64,000 nt of DNA from Rhodospirillaceae bacterium (GCA_008012315.1 SSEL01000007.1:120539-184538); one strand, 5' to 3'; shown: positions 20,841 to 31,138, numbered from the stretch's first letter. Notes: generated by a model not told the origin, from the letters alone. Translations and numbers: made by a program.

Positions 20841-22373
20841 ATGACGAAGCCGCAGGACAACCGGAACGGGATGGGAAATGGCCGTATTCAGCGTCGAGAT
20901 GTGCTGGCGGGGCTGGCCGGCCTGGCCGTCACCGGCATGGCGGCGCCCTTTATCCTGAGAAACGGCCTCAGCGAGCCGGCCGATGCGGCGATGCCGTTCG
21001 TCTATCCCACCGCACCGCAACCGCCGGCCGATGCCTCCATCGTCGATGTCACGCTGACGCCGAAATTCCGTACGCGTCAGATGCTGCCGGCGCCGGCAGG
21101 GTTGAGCCAGATCGCCGGTTATGGCGACAAGCCGGAGATGACGGTGATCCGGCTGAAGCAGGGACAGTGGCTGCGCGCCAAGCTGGTCAATCAACTCAGT
21201 GAACATACCTCGGTTCACTGGCATGGCATCCGCCTGCCCAATGCGATGGACGGCGTTCCCTATATGACGCAGCCGCCGGTACAGCCGGGCGACAGCTTCA
21301 CCTATGCCTTTCAGCCGCCCGATACCGGCACCTTCTTCTTTCACCCTCATTGCAACACGGTGGAGCAATATGGCCGCGGTCTGGTCGGCGCGCTGATCAT
21401 CGAGGGTGACGAGACGCGGCCCAAAGATGCCGATGTGATCTGCGCCTATCGCGACTGGCGCCTGAAGCCCGATGGCAGTTTCGATGACCTGATGACGGAG
21501 AAGGGAGCCGCGACCGCCGGCACCTTCGGCCAGTACGCCACCATGAACGGGCAGCCTTTGCCGTTCCGCCAGGACGCGCCGGCCAATGGCGATGTCCGGC
21601 TGCGCGTACTCAATCTCGATGTGACGCGCATCCTGGAGATCGGCGTCGAGGGTGCCGAAGCCTGGGTGATCGCCACGGATGGCAATGCGACCGATCCGGT
21701 GAAACTCGACACCTGGAAGATCGGCCCGGCGATGCGTCTGGATCTGCTGCTGCGGATGCCGCGTCAAGCCGGTGCGACGGTTCAGGTGTTCAACTACTTC
21801 TCACCGCGGCCCGTCCTGCTGACAGAATTGACGGCCGGCAAGACGCAACTGGACAAGCCGGCTTTCGCGCCGGATCTGCTGAAGCCCGCGCATCTGCCGG
21901 AACCCAAGCTCGACGGCGCCGGGCAGTTGCCGATGCGGCTCAGCGCGGCCTCCTCGCAATCGGCGACCTCGGCGGAGCTCAAGCTGCCGGATGGCGAGGT
22001 CCTGCGGATCGCCGATGCGCTCTGCCTGACGCCGCATACGTTCTGGGCGATCAACGGCCAGGCTTGGCCGGCCCAGGGGCATGAGGTCCTGCCGCCGCCG
22101 CTCTACAAGCTGGCCAAGGGGCGCAGCTATGTTTTCGAAGTCGCCAATGTGACGCCGCGCGTCCATCCCATTCATCTGCACGGTCATACGTTCAAAGTGC
22201 TGGAGTCCGATCGCAACACCATCGTGCCGCATTTCGCCGATACGACCTTGGTCTATCCCAAGGAGCGGCTGCGCATTGCTTTCGTCGCCGACAATCCCGG
22301 CGACTGGATGGTGCATTGCCATATCATCGAGCACCAGGAGACCGGCATGATGGGTTTCTTCCGGGTGGCTTGA
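20841..22373 (+). CDS. multicopper oxidase, Tat-exported
   Basis: RRDVLAGLAG Tat-like signal; HWHGIRLPNAMDG, FFHPHCNTVEQYGRGL, HPIHLHGHTFKVL, HCHIIEHQETGMMGFFRV copper-site motifs. Confidence 0.92.
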   Translation: MTKPQDNRNGMGNGRIQRRDVLAGLAGLAVTGMAAPFILRNGLSEPADAAMPFVYPTAPQPPADASIVDVTLTPKFRTRQMLPAPAGLSQIAGYGDKPEMTVIRLKQGQWLRAKLVNQLSEHTSVHWHGIRLPNAMDGVPYMTQPPVQPGDSFTYAFQPPDTGTFFFHPHCNTVEQYGRGLVGALIIEGDETRPKDADVICAYRDWRLKPDGSFDDLMTEKGAATAGTFGQYATMNGQPLPFRQDAPANGDVRLRVLNLDVTRILEIGVEGAEAWVIATDGNATDPVKLDTWKIGPAMRLDLLLRMPRQAGATVQVFNYFSPRPVLLTELTAGKTQLDKPAFAPDLLKPAHLPEPKLDGAGQLPMRLSAASSQSATSAELKLPDGEVLRIADALCLTPHTFWAINGQAWPAQGHEVLPPPLYKLAKGRSYVFEVANVTPRVHPIHLHGHTFKVLESDRNTIVPHFADTTLVYPKERLRIAFVADNPGDWMVHCHIIEHQETGMMGFFRVA

Positions 22374-22374
22374 G

Positions 22375-23745
22375 ATGCGCCGTTTCGTCGCTTTCCTTCT
22401 CGGAACCTGTCTTGCCGGTACCTTTGTGACGCCGGCGGGTGCCGAGGAACAGGTCGCGCAACGCCAGGAGCAATCCCTGCGCCGCGCCGTGCAGCCGGAT
22501 GCGCAAATGCCGGATGGCAAGCGGATGGATTTCGATCTCGGCTTCGGCCTGTTCAAGCGCAATTGGGTTGCCGCGCCATCTTCGACCCAGGCTGTCGATG
22601 GGCTGGGGCCGCTCTATAACGCGCGCTCCTGCAATGTCTGCCATCCCGGCGGCGCACGGCCGAATGCGCTGCTCGACAAACATGGCGACCCTGTGCCGGG
22701 CCTCACCGTGCATCTGGGGCAGGCGGGTAAGGCGGGAGAGGCGGCACAACCCGATCCGGTCTATGGCGAACAGGTCCAGACGCAGGCGCTGCCCGGCCAG
22801 CAGCCGGAGGCGCGCCTTAGCCTTACCATGATCGATGGACCGGTGATTGCATTGGCCGGTGGCGAAAAGGTGCAGTTACAACGGCCGGAAATGCAGTTGT
22901 CGCAACTGGCTTTCGGTGACCTGGCGGCCGACAGCCATGCCGGCTTCCGCCTGGCGCCGGCCATTCATGGGCTCGGCCTGCTCGATCGCATTCCCGATGC
23001 CGAGATACTCGCCCAGGCGAAGCGCGCGAAAGCCGATGGCATTGCCGGGCGGGTCAATTGGGTGCCGGATGCCATCAGCGGCGAGAACCGGATCGGCCGT
23101 TTCGGCTGGAAAGCCGTGCAGCCGACGCTGGCGCAGCAGGATGCGCATGCCTTCAATGTCGATATCGGCATGTCGACGACGGTCTATCCAAGGCCGGCGG
23201 GTGATTGCTCGACCAGCCAGAAGGATTGCCTGGCCGCGCCCAACGGCAATTCGCCGCAATTCGGCAATGTCGAGATCGCCGAGCCGATGCGCCATCTGAT
23301 CGACAGCTTCGTTTCCTTCGCCATGCTGCCGCCGCAGCGCCAACGCGACATCGACAGGATTGTCGCCGGCGAGAAGCTGTTCATGGCGGCCGGCTGCCAT
23401 AGCTGTCATCGGCCGAGCTACGATCTGCCGGCGACCGCCGGATTGCCGGCGCGGCGCATCACCCCCTATACCGATCTGCTGCTGCATGACATGGGGCCCG
23501 GCCTTGCCGATGGCGTGGCTGAAGGCATGGCAAGCGGCAGTGAATGGCGCACACAGCCGCTCTGGCGTCTGGGCCATGCGGTTGCCGGGGATGCGCCGGC
23601 TGCTTTGCTGCATGACGGCCGGGCACGGAGCATTCTCGAAGCCGTGCTATGGCATGGCGGCGAAGCGGCGGCGGCGCAGCAACGCGTGGTCGCCATGTCG
23701 CCCGATGAACGTACAAGTTTGATCGCTTTTCTGCGATCTCTATGA
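22375..23745 (+). CDS. di-heme oxidoreductase / DUF1111 family cytochrome-like protein
   Basis: Two CxxCH motifs (ARSCNVCHPGG; AAGCHSCHRPSYDLPA) with DUF1111-type sequence. Confidence 0.88.
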   Translation: MRRFVAFLLGTCLAGTFVTPAGAEEQVAQRQEQSLRRAVQPDAQMPDGKRMDFDLGFGLFKRNWVAAPSSTQAVDGLGPLYNARSCNVCHPGGARPNALLDKHGDPVPGLTVHLGQAGKAGEAAQPDPVYGEQVQTQALPGQQPEARLSLTMIDGPVIALAGGEKVQLQRPEMQLSQLAFGDLAADSHAGFRLAPAIHGLGLLDRIPDAEILAQAKRAKADGIAGRVNWVPDAISGENRIGRFGWKAVQPTLAQQDAHAFNVDIGMSTTVYPRPAGDCSTSQKDCLAAPNGNSPQFGNVEIAEPMRHLIDSFVSFAMLPPQRQRDIDRIVAGEKLFMAAGCHSCHRPSYDLPATAGLPARRITPYTDLLLHDMGPGLADGVAEGMASGSEWRTQPLWRLGHAVAGDAPAALLHDGRARSILEAVLWHGGEAAAAQQRVVAMSPDERTSLIAFLRSL

Positions 23746-23779
23746 TTTCAGAAAGCATAATGCCGATGAGGACAAGAGC

Positions 23780-24883
23780 ATGAAACTGACCCGACGCCAT
23801 TCCCTGTTGAGTGTGATCGCAACGGCGTTGTGGCAATTGCTGCCCCATGGCGCACGTGCTGCCGATAAATATGCGGCCTTCAATGCGGCTTTCGCGACGG
23901 ATATCGCGATGCCGAGCCTCAAGGCTTTTGCGGCTGCCACCGAGGCGCAGGTCAAAGCCGCGACTACCTTCAAGGCAAAGCCGGACGGGGCAAGCCTTGA
24001 TGGCTTGCATAAGGCCTTTGGCGATGTCTCGGATGCCTGGATGAGGGCGCAATTGCTGCGCTTCGGGCCACTGTCGCAGGAGCAGCGGATGGACCGCGTC
24101 GAATATTGGCCGGAGCGCCGCAGTATCACCGACAAGCAGCTTGCCGGCCTGGTCGGTGCGGCCGATACCGCCAAGCTGGCGCCGGATGTCTTCGCCCGGG
24201 CCAGCGTGGCGGTACAGGGGCTGGGTGCGCTGGAACGTCTGATCCATGACGGCGACAACCCGCTGCAACGTTTTACCGACGGATCGCCGGCCGCCACCTA
24301 TCGCCTGGCGCTGGTGGCGGCGATTGCCGACAACCTGCATCGGATCGCGCATGAGGCGCTGGCCGATTGGCAGGCGCTGGAACCGAAACTGGCGAAGGGC
24401 GATCAGGCGGGATTGGCGGCGACACCGATGGAGGCGACCGGGCAGATCTATGCCGGTTTGCTGACCACCATGCAGATCGTCGGCGACCAGAAGATCGGCC
24501 TGCCCTTGGGCAAGAGCATCGATCTTGCCAAGCCGAAAATGGCGGAACAGCGGCGCGCCGGCCGGTCCTTGCAGAATATCGCGCTGAATTTGAAGGCCGT
24601 GCGCCATGCCGTGACCGGCAAAGACGCCGGCTCTTTCGCCAGCTTCCTCGGCGCGACGGATATCGAACCGCGCCTGTCGGCGGCATTCGACGAATGCGAC
24701 ATAGCGCTCGCGGATATCAAGCAGCCGCTGCCGGACGCGGTCGTCGATGACAAGGGTGGCCGCCGGAAGGTGGAGATGTTCTATGTGAAGCTCAACCTGG
24801 TGCGGGATATCCTGACCCAGGAGATGCCGGGCGCCATCGGCATCACGCTCGGCTTCAACGATCTCGACGGAGACGGCTCGTAA
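23780..24883 (+). CDS. imelysin family protein (second copy)
   Basis: MKLTRRHSLLSVIATALWQLLPHGARAADKYAAFNAAF...FGPLSQEQRMDRVEYWPERRS. Confidence 0.8.
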   Translation: MKLTRRHSLLSVIATALWQLLPHGARAADKYAAFNAAFATDIAMPSLKAFAAATEAQVKAATTFKAKPDGASLDGLHKAFGDVSDAWMRAQLLRFGPLSQEQRMDRVEYWPERRSITDKQLAGLVGAADTAKLAPDVFARASVAVQGLGALERLIHDGDNPLQRFTDGSPAATYRLALVAAIADNLHRIAHEALADWQALEPKLAKGDQAGLAATPMEATGQIYAGLLTTMQIVGDQKIGLPLGKSIDLAKPKMAEQRRAGRSLQNIALNLKAVRHAVTGKDAGSFASFLGATDIEPRLSAAFDECDIALADIKQPLPDAVVDDKGGRRKVEMFYVKLNLVRDILTQEMPGAIGITLGFNDLDGDGS

Positions 24884-24907
24884 CCATATCCGGGACGGAG
24901 AAAAGCG

Positions 24908-26035
24908 ATGAATCGTCGTCACTTTCTGTCAGGCAGCGTCCAGGCCTTGATGGCCGGCATCGGTACGGCCTTCGGTCGGAAGAAGGCGAAGGCGGCGGAT
25001 GATGCGCCCCGTTTCCTCAGCGCCTGCGGTGTCGCTGATAAAGGCGGCAAGCTCGCCTTCGCGGCGGCGGCGATCGACGGCGCTGGCGATGCGGTGCTGG
25101 AGTCCGCCTTGCAGATGCGGGCTCATGAAATCGCCTTGCATCCTGATGGCGCGCGTTTCCTCGCGGTCGGCCGTCAGCCCGGGCGTTATAGCTGCATGAT
25201 CGATCTCAGCGATGGCCGGAAGCTCTATGACCTGAGCATTGCCGACGATCATGAGTTCAACGGTCATGCCGTCTTTCCCGGTAAGGGTGCGCAGATCATC
25301 GCCACCGAAGAACATGTCGAAACCTCCGTCGGACGGCTTGGTTTCTACGATGCGGCGACGGGCGCCTGGCTGCAGGGCTGGCCCAGCCATGGCATCGAGC
25401 CGCATGAACTGATTCTCGATGAGAAGAACAATCGCCTGATCGTTGCCAATGGCGGCATCCTGCAGCGCCATGCCGTGGGCGAGGTCGATTCCAGCCTCGT
25501 CATCCTGGACCTGCGCGACGGCAAGCCGATTGCTGCGGGCCGGTTGCCGGAAGATCTCGCCTCGCTGTCGATGCGGCATATGGCACTGACCGCCAAAGGT
25601 GATGTCGTCTGCGGCATGCAGGACCAGGACGCACAAAGCGATCTCCGGCCCCTCGTCTGTCTGCTCGGCCCGGCCGGGAATATCCGCTTCCTCGATATTC
25701 CCCGCGATCTTGCCATGACCCTGCGTGGCTATGTCGGCAGTGTTGCGGTCGATGCCAGCGGCTGGGTCGCCTGCGCCACCTCGCCCAAGGGCAATGTCGC
25801 CATGTTCTGGGATCTGCGCCGCGAGGCGTGGCTGGGCCAGGTCACCGTCGCTGATGGCTGCGGCGTTGCTGGCAATGGCAAAGCCGGCGGCTTCGTGGTG
25901 ACGGGCGGGAAGGGCGATATCGTCGAGATTGCGACCTTGGATGCCGGTGGCCGGCCGATGCAGCCGAAAGCTCGGGCGCTCGCCAAGAATGCCCGCTGGC
26001 ACTGGGACAATCACCTGACCCGCATTCCGGCCTGA
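24908..26035 (+). CDS. DUF1513 domain-containing protein
   Basis: MNRRHFLSGSVQALMAGIGTAFG signal; beta-propeller-like repeats; RPGRYSCMIDLSDGRKL, FNGHAVFPGKG typical of DUF1513. Confidence 0.85.
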   Translation: MNRRHFLSGSVQALMAGIGTAFGRKKAKAADDAPRFLSACGVADKGGKLAFAAAAIDGAGDAVLESALQMRAHEIALHPDGARFLAVGRQPGRYSCMIDLSDGRKLYDLSIADDHEFNGHAVFPGKGAQIIATEEHVETSVGRLGFYDAATGAWLQGWPSHGIEPHELILDEKNNRLIVANGGILQRHAVGEVDSSLVILDLRDGKPIAAGRLPEDLASLSMRHMALTAKGDVVCGMQDQDAQSDLRPLVCLLGPAGNIRFLDIPRDLAMTLRGYVGSVAVDASGWVACATSPKGNVAMFWDLRREAWLGQVTVADGCGVAGNGKAGGFVVTGGKGDIVEIATLDAGGRPMQPKARALAKNARWHWDNHLTRIPA

Positions 26036-26040
26036 GCTTG

Positions 26041-26835
26041 TCAGGCTGCGGCACGGCTCTGGCGATAGAGCCGGATGCAGGTGGCGGCCAGCGTGATGAC
26101 GATGACCAGGGTGCCGACGGCGGCCACGGTCGGATCGATGTTGTCGCGGATGCCGTTCCAGATCGCCTTGGGCAAGGTCATGATCTTCTGGCTGCTGATG
26201 AAGAGCGTGACGACGATCTCGTCCCAGGAGGCGAGAAAGGCGAGCACCGCGCCGGAGAGAATACCGGGCCGGATCACCGGCACGATGATCAGCCACATCG
26301 CTTCCCAGGCATTGGCGCCGAGATTGCGCGCCGCCTGTTCCAGCCGTCCGTCGAAATTGCTGAGCGATGTCGTCACGGTGATGATGACATAGGGTATCGC
26401 CAGCACCGCATGGGCGATGATGACGCCCACGTAAGAATCGAGCAGCCCGAAAACCACCCAGGCCTTGTAGAAGGCGAGGGCGGAGACGATCGGCGGCACG
26501 ATCAACGGCATCAGCATCAGGTTGCGCAGGGAATCGCCGAAGCGGCTGGCGATGCGCCACAGGCCGATCGCGCCCAATGTCCCGGTGATGACCGCCAGGA
26601 TCGCCGCGAGAACGGCGATCAGCAGGCTTTGCCCGATGGCACCGAGCCAGAGCGGGTTGCTGAAGAGATTCTGGTAGTGCCGCAGCGACAGGCCTTCATC
26701 CGGCAGCGAGAGATAATGATGCGTGGTGAAGGAAACCGGGATGATGACGAAGCTGGGCAGCAGCAGGAACAGTGCGCCAGCCCAGCCCAGCAGCTTGGCG
26801 ACGGAGATCGAGGAACTGCGTCCAAAGTCGATCAT
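26041..26835 (-). CDS. ABC transporter permease (PotC/PotI-like)
   Basis: Permease signature EAARNLGANAWEAMWLIIVPVIRPGILSGAVLAFLASWDEIV-type region. Confidence 0.9.
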   Translation of the reverse strand: MIDFGRSSSISVAKLLGWAGALFLLLPSFVIIPVSFTTHHYLSLPDEGLSLRHYQNLFSNPLWLGAIGQSLLIAVLAAILAVITGTLGAIGLWRIASRFGDSLRNLMLMPLIVPPIVSALAFYKAWVVFGLLDSYVGVIIAHAVLAIPYVIITVTTSLSNFDGRLEQAARNLGANAWEAMWLIIVPVIRPGILSGAVLAFLASWDEIVVTLFISSQKIMTLPKAIWNGIRDNIDPTVAAVGTLVIVITLAATCIRLYRQSRAAA

Positions 26836-27719
26836 CAGCCGCCCCCCAGCATCTTGCGCATATCCATGCTGCGGGACAGCGCGCCGATCAGCAGCAGGAC
26901 GACCACCAGCAGCGCCGTCGCCAGGGCAGAAGCCAGCCCCCAGCGCAGGGTCTGTTGCATCTGCACGGTGATATATTCGGCGATCATCACGGTATTGCCG
27001 CCGCCCAGGATGATCGGCGTCACGAAGAAGCCGAGGGTCATGATGAAGACCAGGATCAAGGCGGCGAAGATGCCGGGCTTGGTCAGCGGCATGAAGATCT
27101 TGACGAAGCTTTGCACCGGCCCGGCGCCGAGGCCGCGCGAAGCGGCGATCAGGCTGGGATTGATGCCATCCATGCTGGCCAGCAGCGGCAGGACGGCGTA
27201 GGGCACCATGTAATGCACCATGCCGACCAGGACGCCGAATTCGTTATTGGTCATGGAGAGCGGCGTCGAGATGGCGCCGAAGCTCATCAGGAAACTGTTG
27301 ATGACTCCTTCGCTGCGCAGCAAGGTGACCCAGGCGAAGGCGCGGACCAGGACCGACATCCAGAACGGCACCAGGATCGCGAACATCAGCATGCTGCGCG
27401 TGCGCGGCGGTGCAATCGCCACGGTGAAGGCGATCATATAGCCGATCACGACGGAAAAGACGGTGGTGATCGTGCAGATCCGCAAGGTGGTGAGGACGAC
27501 GCGCTTGATCGCCCGGTTGTCGAACAGCTTGATGTAATTGTCCGGTCCGACCGCCGGATCGCTCAGGCTGATCCAGAAGACCTGGAACAGCGGCAGCAGG
27601 AAGAAGACGAGAAGGCAGAGCAGGACCGGCAGGACGAACAGCCAATAGACCTGGTCCTGCCGATTGCCGATGGGGAGCAGCTTGCGGCGAGATGTGCCGG
27701 CCGCGACCTCGGTTGCCAT
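26835..27719 (-). CDS. ABC transporter permease (PotB/PotH-like)
   Basis: SRGLGAGPVQSFVKIFMPLTKPGIFAALILVF; overlaps the next gene by 1 nt. Confidence 0.9.
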   Translation of the reverse strand: MATEVAAGTSRRKLLPIGNRQDQVYWLFVLPVLLCLLVFFLLPLFQVFWISLSDPAVGPDNYIKLFDNRAIKRVVLTTLRICTITTVFSVVIGYMIAFTVAIAPPRTRSMLMFAILVPFWMSVLVRAFAWVTLLRSEGVINSFLMSFGAISTPLSMTNNEFGVLVGMVHYMVPYAVLPLLASMDGINPSLIAASRGLGAGPVQSFVKIFMPLTKPGIFAALILVFIMTLGFFVTPIILGGGNTVMIAEYITVQMQQTLRWGLASALATALLVVVLLLIGALSRSMDMRKMLGGG

Positions 27720-27740
27720 AGCCCTGCCTTCTCGCGTTTC

Positions 27741-28877
27741 TCAGGAGGCGAAGAAGTCGAGATAATCGTTGAGGACGTCGTTGTAGTTCTTGCCGTACCA
27801 CTGCACGTCCATCGGGATCTGGATCTTCCAATTCGCCTCGTTACCCGGATCGATCTTGGCGAGATCGGCCGGGGCCATGGCGGAGCCGGCCGGATTGGCC
27901 GGGCCGTTGGACATCGATTTCAGGAGCTCGACCTGCAATTCCGGCTTCTGCATGAAGGCGATGAACTGCATCGTCTCCTTGACGTTCTTGGCGCCCTTCG
28001 GCACCACCCAGGAAGACGGGCAGGCGAGGCCCTGGTTGAAGCTCCATTTCACTTCGCCCTTGGTGTCGCGTTCCAGCAGAGTGGAGCGGGTATGCCAGAT
28101 GAGGCCCATGCTGACCTCGCCCTCGCGCAGGAAGCGTTGGCTGTCGGCGCCAGATTCCCACAGGATGATGTGGTCCTTGATCTCTTCCAGTTTCTTGAGC
28201 GCCCGGTCGACATCGAGCGGATAGAGCTTGTCCACCGGCACGCCATCGGCGACCAGAGCGGCTTCCAGGGCGCCCGACATGTATTTCCAGAAAGTGCGCT
28301 TGCCGGGGAATTTCTCCAGATCCCAGAAATCCGCCAGGGTGGTCGGGGCTTGCTTCAGCTTCGAGGAATTATAGGTGATGACGTAAGAATAGATGTAGCT
28401 GCAGCAGCCATATTGGAAGGCATGGCCCGGCCGCACCTTGTTGCGATCGACGATCGAATAATCGATCTCCTCCAGCAGGCCCTTGCTGCCGAGATTCTCG
28501 GACGTGAAGCCGTCGGCATCACAGACATTCCAGGTGACATTTTTCGATTCCACCATGGCCTTGATCTTGCCATCGGTCGGTCCGGTGCCGTCGATCGTCA
28601 CCTTCATGCCGGTTTCTTTCTCGAACGGCTTGGCGAAGGCGTTGTCGAAATTGGGGATGGCATCGCCGCCCCAGTTCACCAGGACCAGTTCGGTGGCGGC
28701 GATGGCACGGCCGGCACGTAGGATGAAAGGGGCCGCAGCGGCGGCGCCGGTCATCGCCAGGGCCTGGCGCCGCGTCACCAGACGGCGTGTCGGCATTTTA
28801 ATCGTGTTGCTCATTATTTCCTCCCATTGAGCGTTATTATTGCTTGTTTTCGGTGCGTGATCGGCTGGCTTACCCAC
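27741..28877 (-). CDS. ABC transporter substrate-binding protein (spermidine/putrescine-like), Tat/Sec signal; start likely ~28816
   Basis: MSNTIKMPTRRLVTRRQALAMTGAAAAAPFILRAG...ELVLVNWGGDAIPNFDNAFAKPFEKETGMKV. Confidence 0.88.
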   Translation of the reverse strand: MGKPADHAPKTSNNNAQWEEIMSNTIKMPTRRLVTRRQALAMTGAAAAAPFILRAGRAIAATELVLVNWGGDAIPNFDNAFAKPFEKETGMKVTIDGTGPTDGKIKAMVESKNVTWNVCDADGFTSENLGSKGLLEEIDYSIVDRNKVRPGHAFQYGCCSYIYSYVITYNSSKLKQAPTTLADFWDLEKFPGKRTFWKYMSGALEAALVADGVPVDKLYPLDVDRALKKLEEIKDHIILWESGADSQRFLREGEVSMGLIWHTRSTLLERDTKGEVKWSFNQGLACPSSWVVPKGAKNVKETMQFIAFMQKPELQVELLKSMSNGPANPAGSAMAPADLAKIDPGNEANWKIQIPMDVQWYGKNYNDVLNDYLDFFAS

Positions 28878-28902
28878 TCACCGGTTTATTGTTCGTGACG
28901 GA

Positions 28903-29997
28903 TTATTCTTCCGTCACCGTCACGCCATCTTGCGGCTGCCAGGCCAGCCAGGCCCGCTTGCCTTCCTGCAGGAAAGGCTGGCCTTCCGCCGCGGCGATCT
29001 CTGCCCGGATCGGTCCGATCCCCTCGACGGCGATCTCGAAACTCAAATGACCGCCCAGATAGCGCCAGGCGATGATACGGCCGGGCAGGCAATTGCGCCG
29101 GTCTGCCGTCGGTTGCGCCAGCAAGGCGATCTTTTCCGGCCGTAAGGCCACGGTGATCGCGCTGCCGATGGAGGGATGCTTCGCACCGTTCTGCAGGATC
29201 TCGCCGGCCGGCGTGGCGATGCGGGCGATCCCGCCATCGATCGATTGCACGGTGCCGGCGATGAAATCGCTTTCACCGAGGAAAGAGGCGACGAAGCGCG
29301 ATTGCGGTTGATCGTAGAGCTCGCTCGGCGTGCCGATCTGGGCGATGCGGCCCTGGCGGAAGATGACGATGCGGTCGGACATCGACAAAGCTTCTTCCTG
29401 GTCGTGTGTCACATAGATGAAGGTGGTGCCGAGTTCCTGGTGCAGCTTCTTGATTTCCATCTGCACATCGACCCGCAGCTTGCGGTCGAGCGCGCCCAAG
29501 GGCTCATCGAGCAGCAGCAGGCTGGGTTGGAAACTCATGGCGCGGGCCAGGGCCACGCGCTGCTGCTGGCCGCCGGAAAGCTGGCGCGGCAGACGGTCGG
29601 CGAGATGTGTCATCTGCACCCGGTCCAGCGCCGTCTTCACCGCCGCCTCGACCTCGCTTTTCGGGCGGCGGCGGATTTTCAACGGGAAGGCCACATTCTC
29701 GCGGACGCTGAGATGGGGGAATAGGGCATAACCCTGGAACACCATGCCGAAATTGCGCTGTTCCGGGGCAAGGTCGGTGATGTCGCGCCCGCCGAGGCCG
29801 ATGCGCCCCGCATCGGCGGCGACGAAGCCGGCAATCATCATCAACAAGGTGGTCTTGCCCGAGCCCGAGGGGCCGAGCAAGGTGAGGAATTCGCCCGGCC
29901 GGATGCGCAACGACACGTCATCGACAGCACGGAGGTTGCCATACTGCTTGACGAGGTTCTCGATACACAAATCGCCTTGTGTGTCATGCATCGTCAT
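28903..29997 (-). CDS. ABC transporter ATP-binding protein (PotA-like)
   Basis: Walker [10 protein letters not shown], signature [14 protein letters not shown], Walker [17 protein letters not shown]-like C-terminus. Confidence 0.93.
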   Translation of the reverse strand: MTMHDTQGDLCIENLVKQYGNLRAVDDVSLRIRPGEFLTLLGPSGSGKTTLLMMIAGFVAADAGRIGLGGRDITDLAPEQRNFGMVFQGYALFPHLSVRENVAFPLKIRRRPKSEVEAAVKTALDRVQMTHLADRLPRQLSGGQQQRVALARAMSFQPSLLLLDEPLGALDRKLRVDVQMEIKKLHQELGTTFIYVTHDQEEALSMSDRIVIFRQGRIAQIGTPSELYDQPQSRFVASFLGESDFIAGTVQSIDGGIARIATPAGEILQNGAKHPSIGSAITVALRPEKIALLAQPTADRRNCLPGRIIAWRYLGGHLSFEIAVEGIGPIRAEIAAAEGQPFLQEGKRAWLAWQPQDGVTVTEE

Positions 29998-30042
29998 GCA
30001 TGACCATGGGCCCAGTTCCCATGCCTATCCCCTGTCGGTTAA

Positions 30043-30088
30043 GCAGCCGAAGCCTTATTTTTGTTATTTAATTGCCGGCTTCGGCTGC
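30043..30088. terminator. Strong intergenic inverted repeat (12-bp stem, 22-nt A/T-rich loop), possible attenuator or terminator
   Basis: GCAGCCGAAGCC ... GGCTTCGGCTGC, between amidinotransferase and ABC ATPase. Confidence 0.45.
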
Positions 30089-30105
30089 GGTGATCTTGTC
30101 TTTGC

Positions 30106-30987
30106 TTACACGGGGTCGCGGCGCAGCGCCTGCGCCATGCAATGCACGCCGCCGCCGCCCTGAGTAAACATCGTCACATCCGGATCGTAAACCGTAAAGC
30201 CTAAAGCGCGCAGGCGGGCATTCAGGTCCTTGCTCTGTGCGGTCGACAGGATCTTGCTGTCGCCCAGCGCCATGACGTTGCAGCCCAGGGCCATCGTGTC
30301 CCTGTAATTGACCGGCACGATCTCGATCTTCTTCGACTTCAACCAGTCGATGATCGAGTCATCGGTCGTCTCTTCACAAACCGCCGCCAGCTTATGGCCC
30401 AACATGCAGACCATCAGGTCGATATGCACATAATGCTCGGCGATCGGCGCCAGGCGCACTTCCCAGCCTTCCTTTTCCAGCCAGCCCTGGATCTGGCGGG
30501 CTGCCGGCTCCTGGGTACGCTCACCGCAATAACCGATCAGCACGCAGCCGGGTTCGATGACGTCGAAATCGCCGCCTTCCATGGCCGAGGCCGTCACCCA
30601 GTTCCAGATGGGAATGCCGGTTTGCTGATAGAATTTCACCACCGGGGCATATTCGCCGCGCCGCCACCATTGATGCATCTGGGTGACGACGGCGCCCCAG
30701 GGGGTCATGAAGCTCGAATCCCGGGCAAAGACCTGATAAGGCAGGTTTTCATCGCCCGGCAGGTAATGGACCTTGGTGCCGGCATCTTCATAGGCCTGCA
30801 CCATTTCCCGATGCTGCTTCATCGCCAGTTGGCGGTCGAATTTCGCGCCGCTGGCCAGGGTCGCCTTGGAAATCGAGCTGGTCGGCAGCCAGCGGAAATT
30901 CTCCGGTGAGCAGAGCAGCACGTCGCGCAGTTTCCCGTATTCGGAATTAGCGCCCCAGGTGGTGGCGACGGCACTATCGGCAGCCAT
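30106..30987 (-). CDS. amidinotransferase / dimethylargininase-type guanidino-modifying enzyme
   Basis: NSEYGKLRDVLLCSPENFRW, FARDSSFMTPWGAVV, MEGGDFDVIEPGCVLIGY, HIDLMVCMLG, GGGGVHCMAQALRRDPV. Confidence 0.85.
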   Translation of the reverse strand: MAADSAVATTWGANSEYGKLRDVLLCSPENFRWLPTSSISKATLASGAKFDRQLAMKQHREMVQAYEDAGTKVHYLPGDENLPYQVFARDSSFMTPWGAVVTQMHQWWRRGEYAPVVKFYQQTGIPIWNWVTASAMEGGDFDVIEPGCVLIGYCGERTQEPAARQIQGWLEKEGWEVRLAPIAEHYVHIDLMVCMLGHKLAAVCEETTDDSIIDWLKSKKIEIVPVNYRDTMALGCNVMALGDSKILSTAQSKDLNARLRALGFTVYDPDVTMFTQGGGGVHCMAQALRRDPV

Positions 30988-31138
30988 GGTTTCCTCCCCA
31001 TTCGTTTGCCTGAACCGGCCGAAGGCCGGCAATTGTCTGCCAATGATGCTAGGAGAATACAAAATTGATCAAACTGGATAAATTCTATTCAATAATGTTT
31101 ATAAAATCTCACGAGCTGGGTGCGAAAGGTATCTGGAT

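Noticed and set aside
19445-20860. 471-aa minus-strand ORF
   Set aside because: Antisense to the imelysin gene; shadow ORF
26772-28721. 649-aa plus-strand ORF rich in Asp/Gln/His/Arg
   Set aside because: Antisense to ABC permease and binding-protein genes; composition is that of a shadow frame
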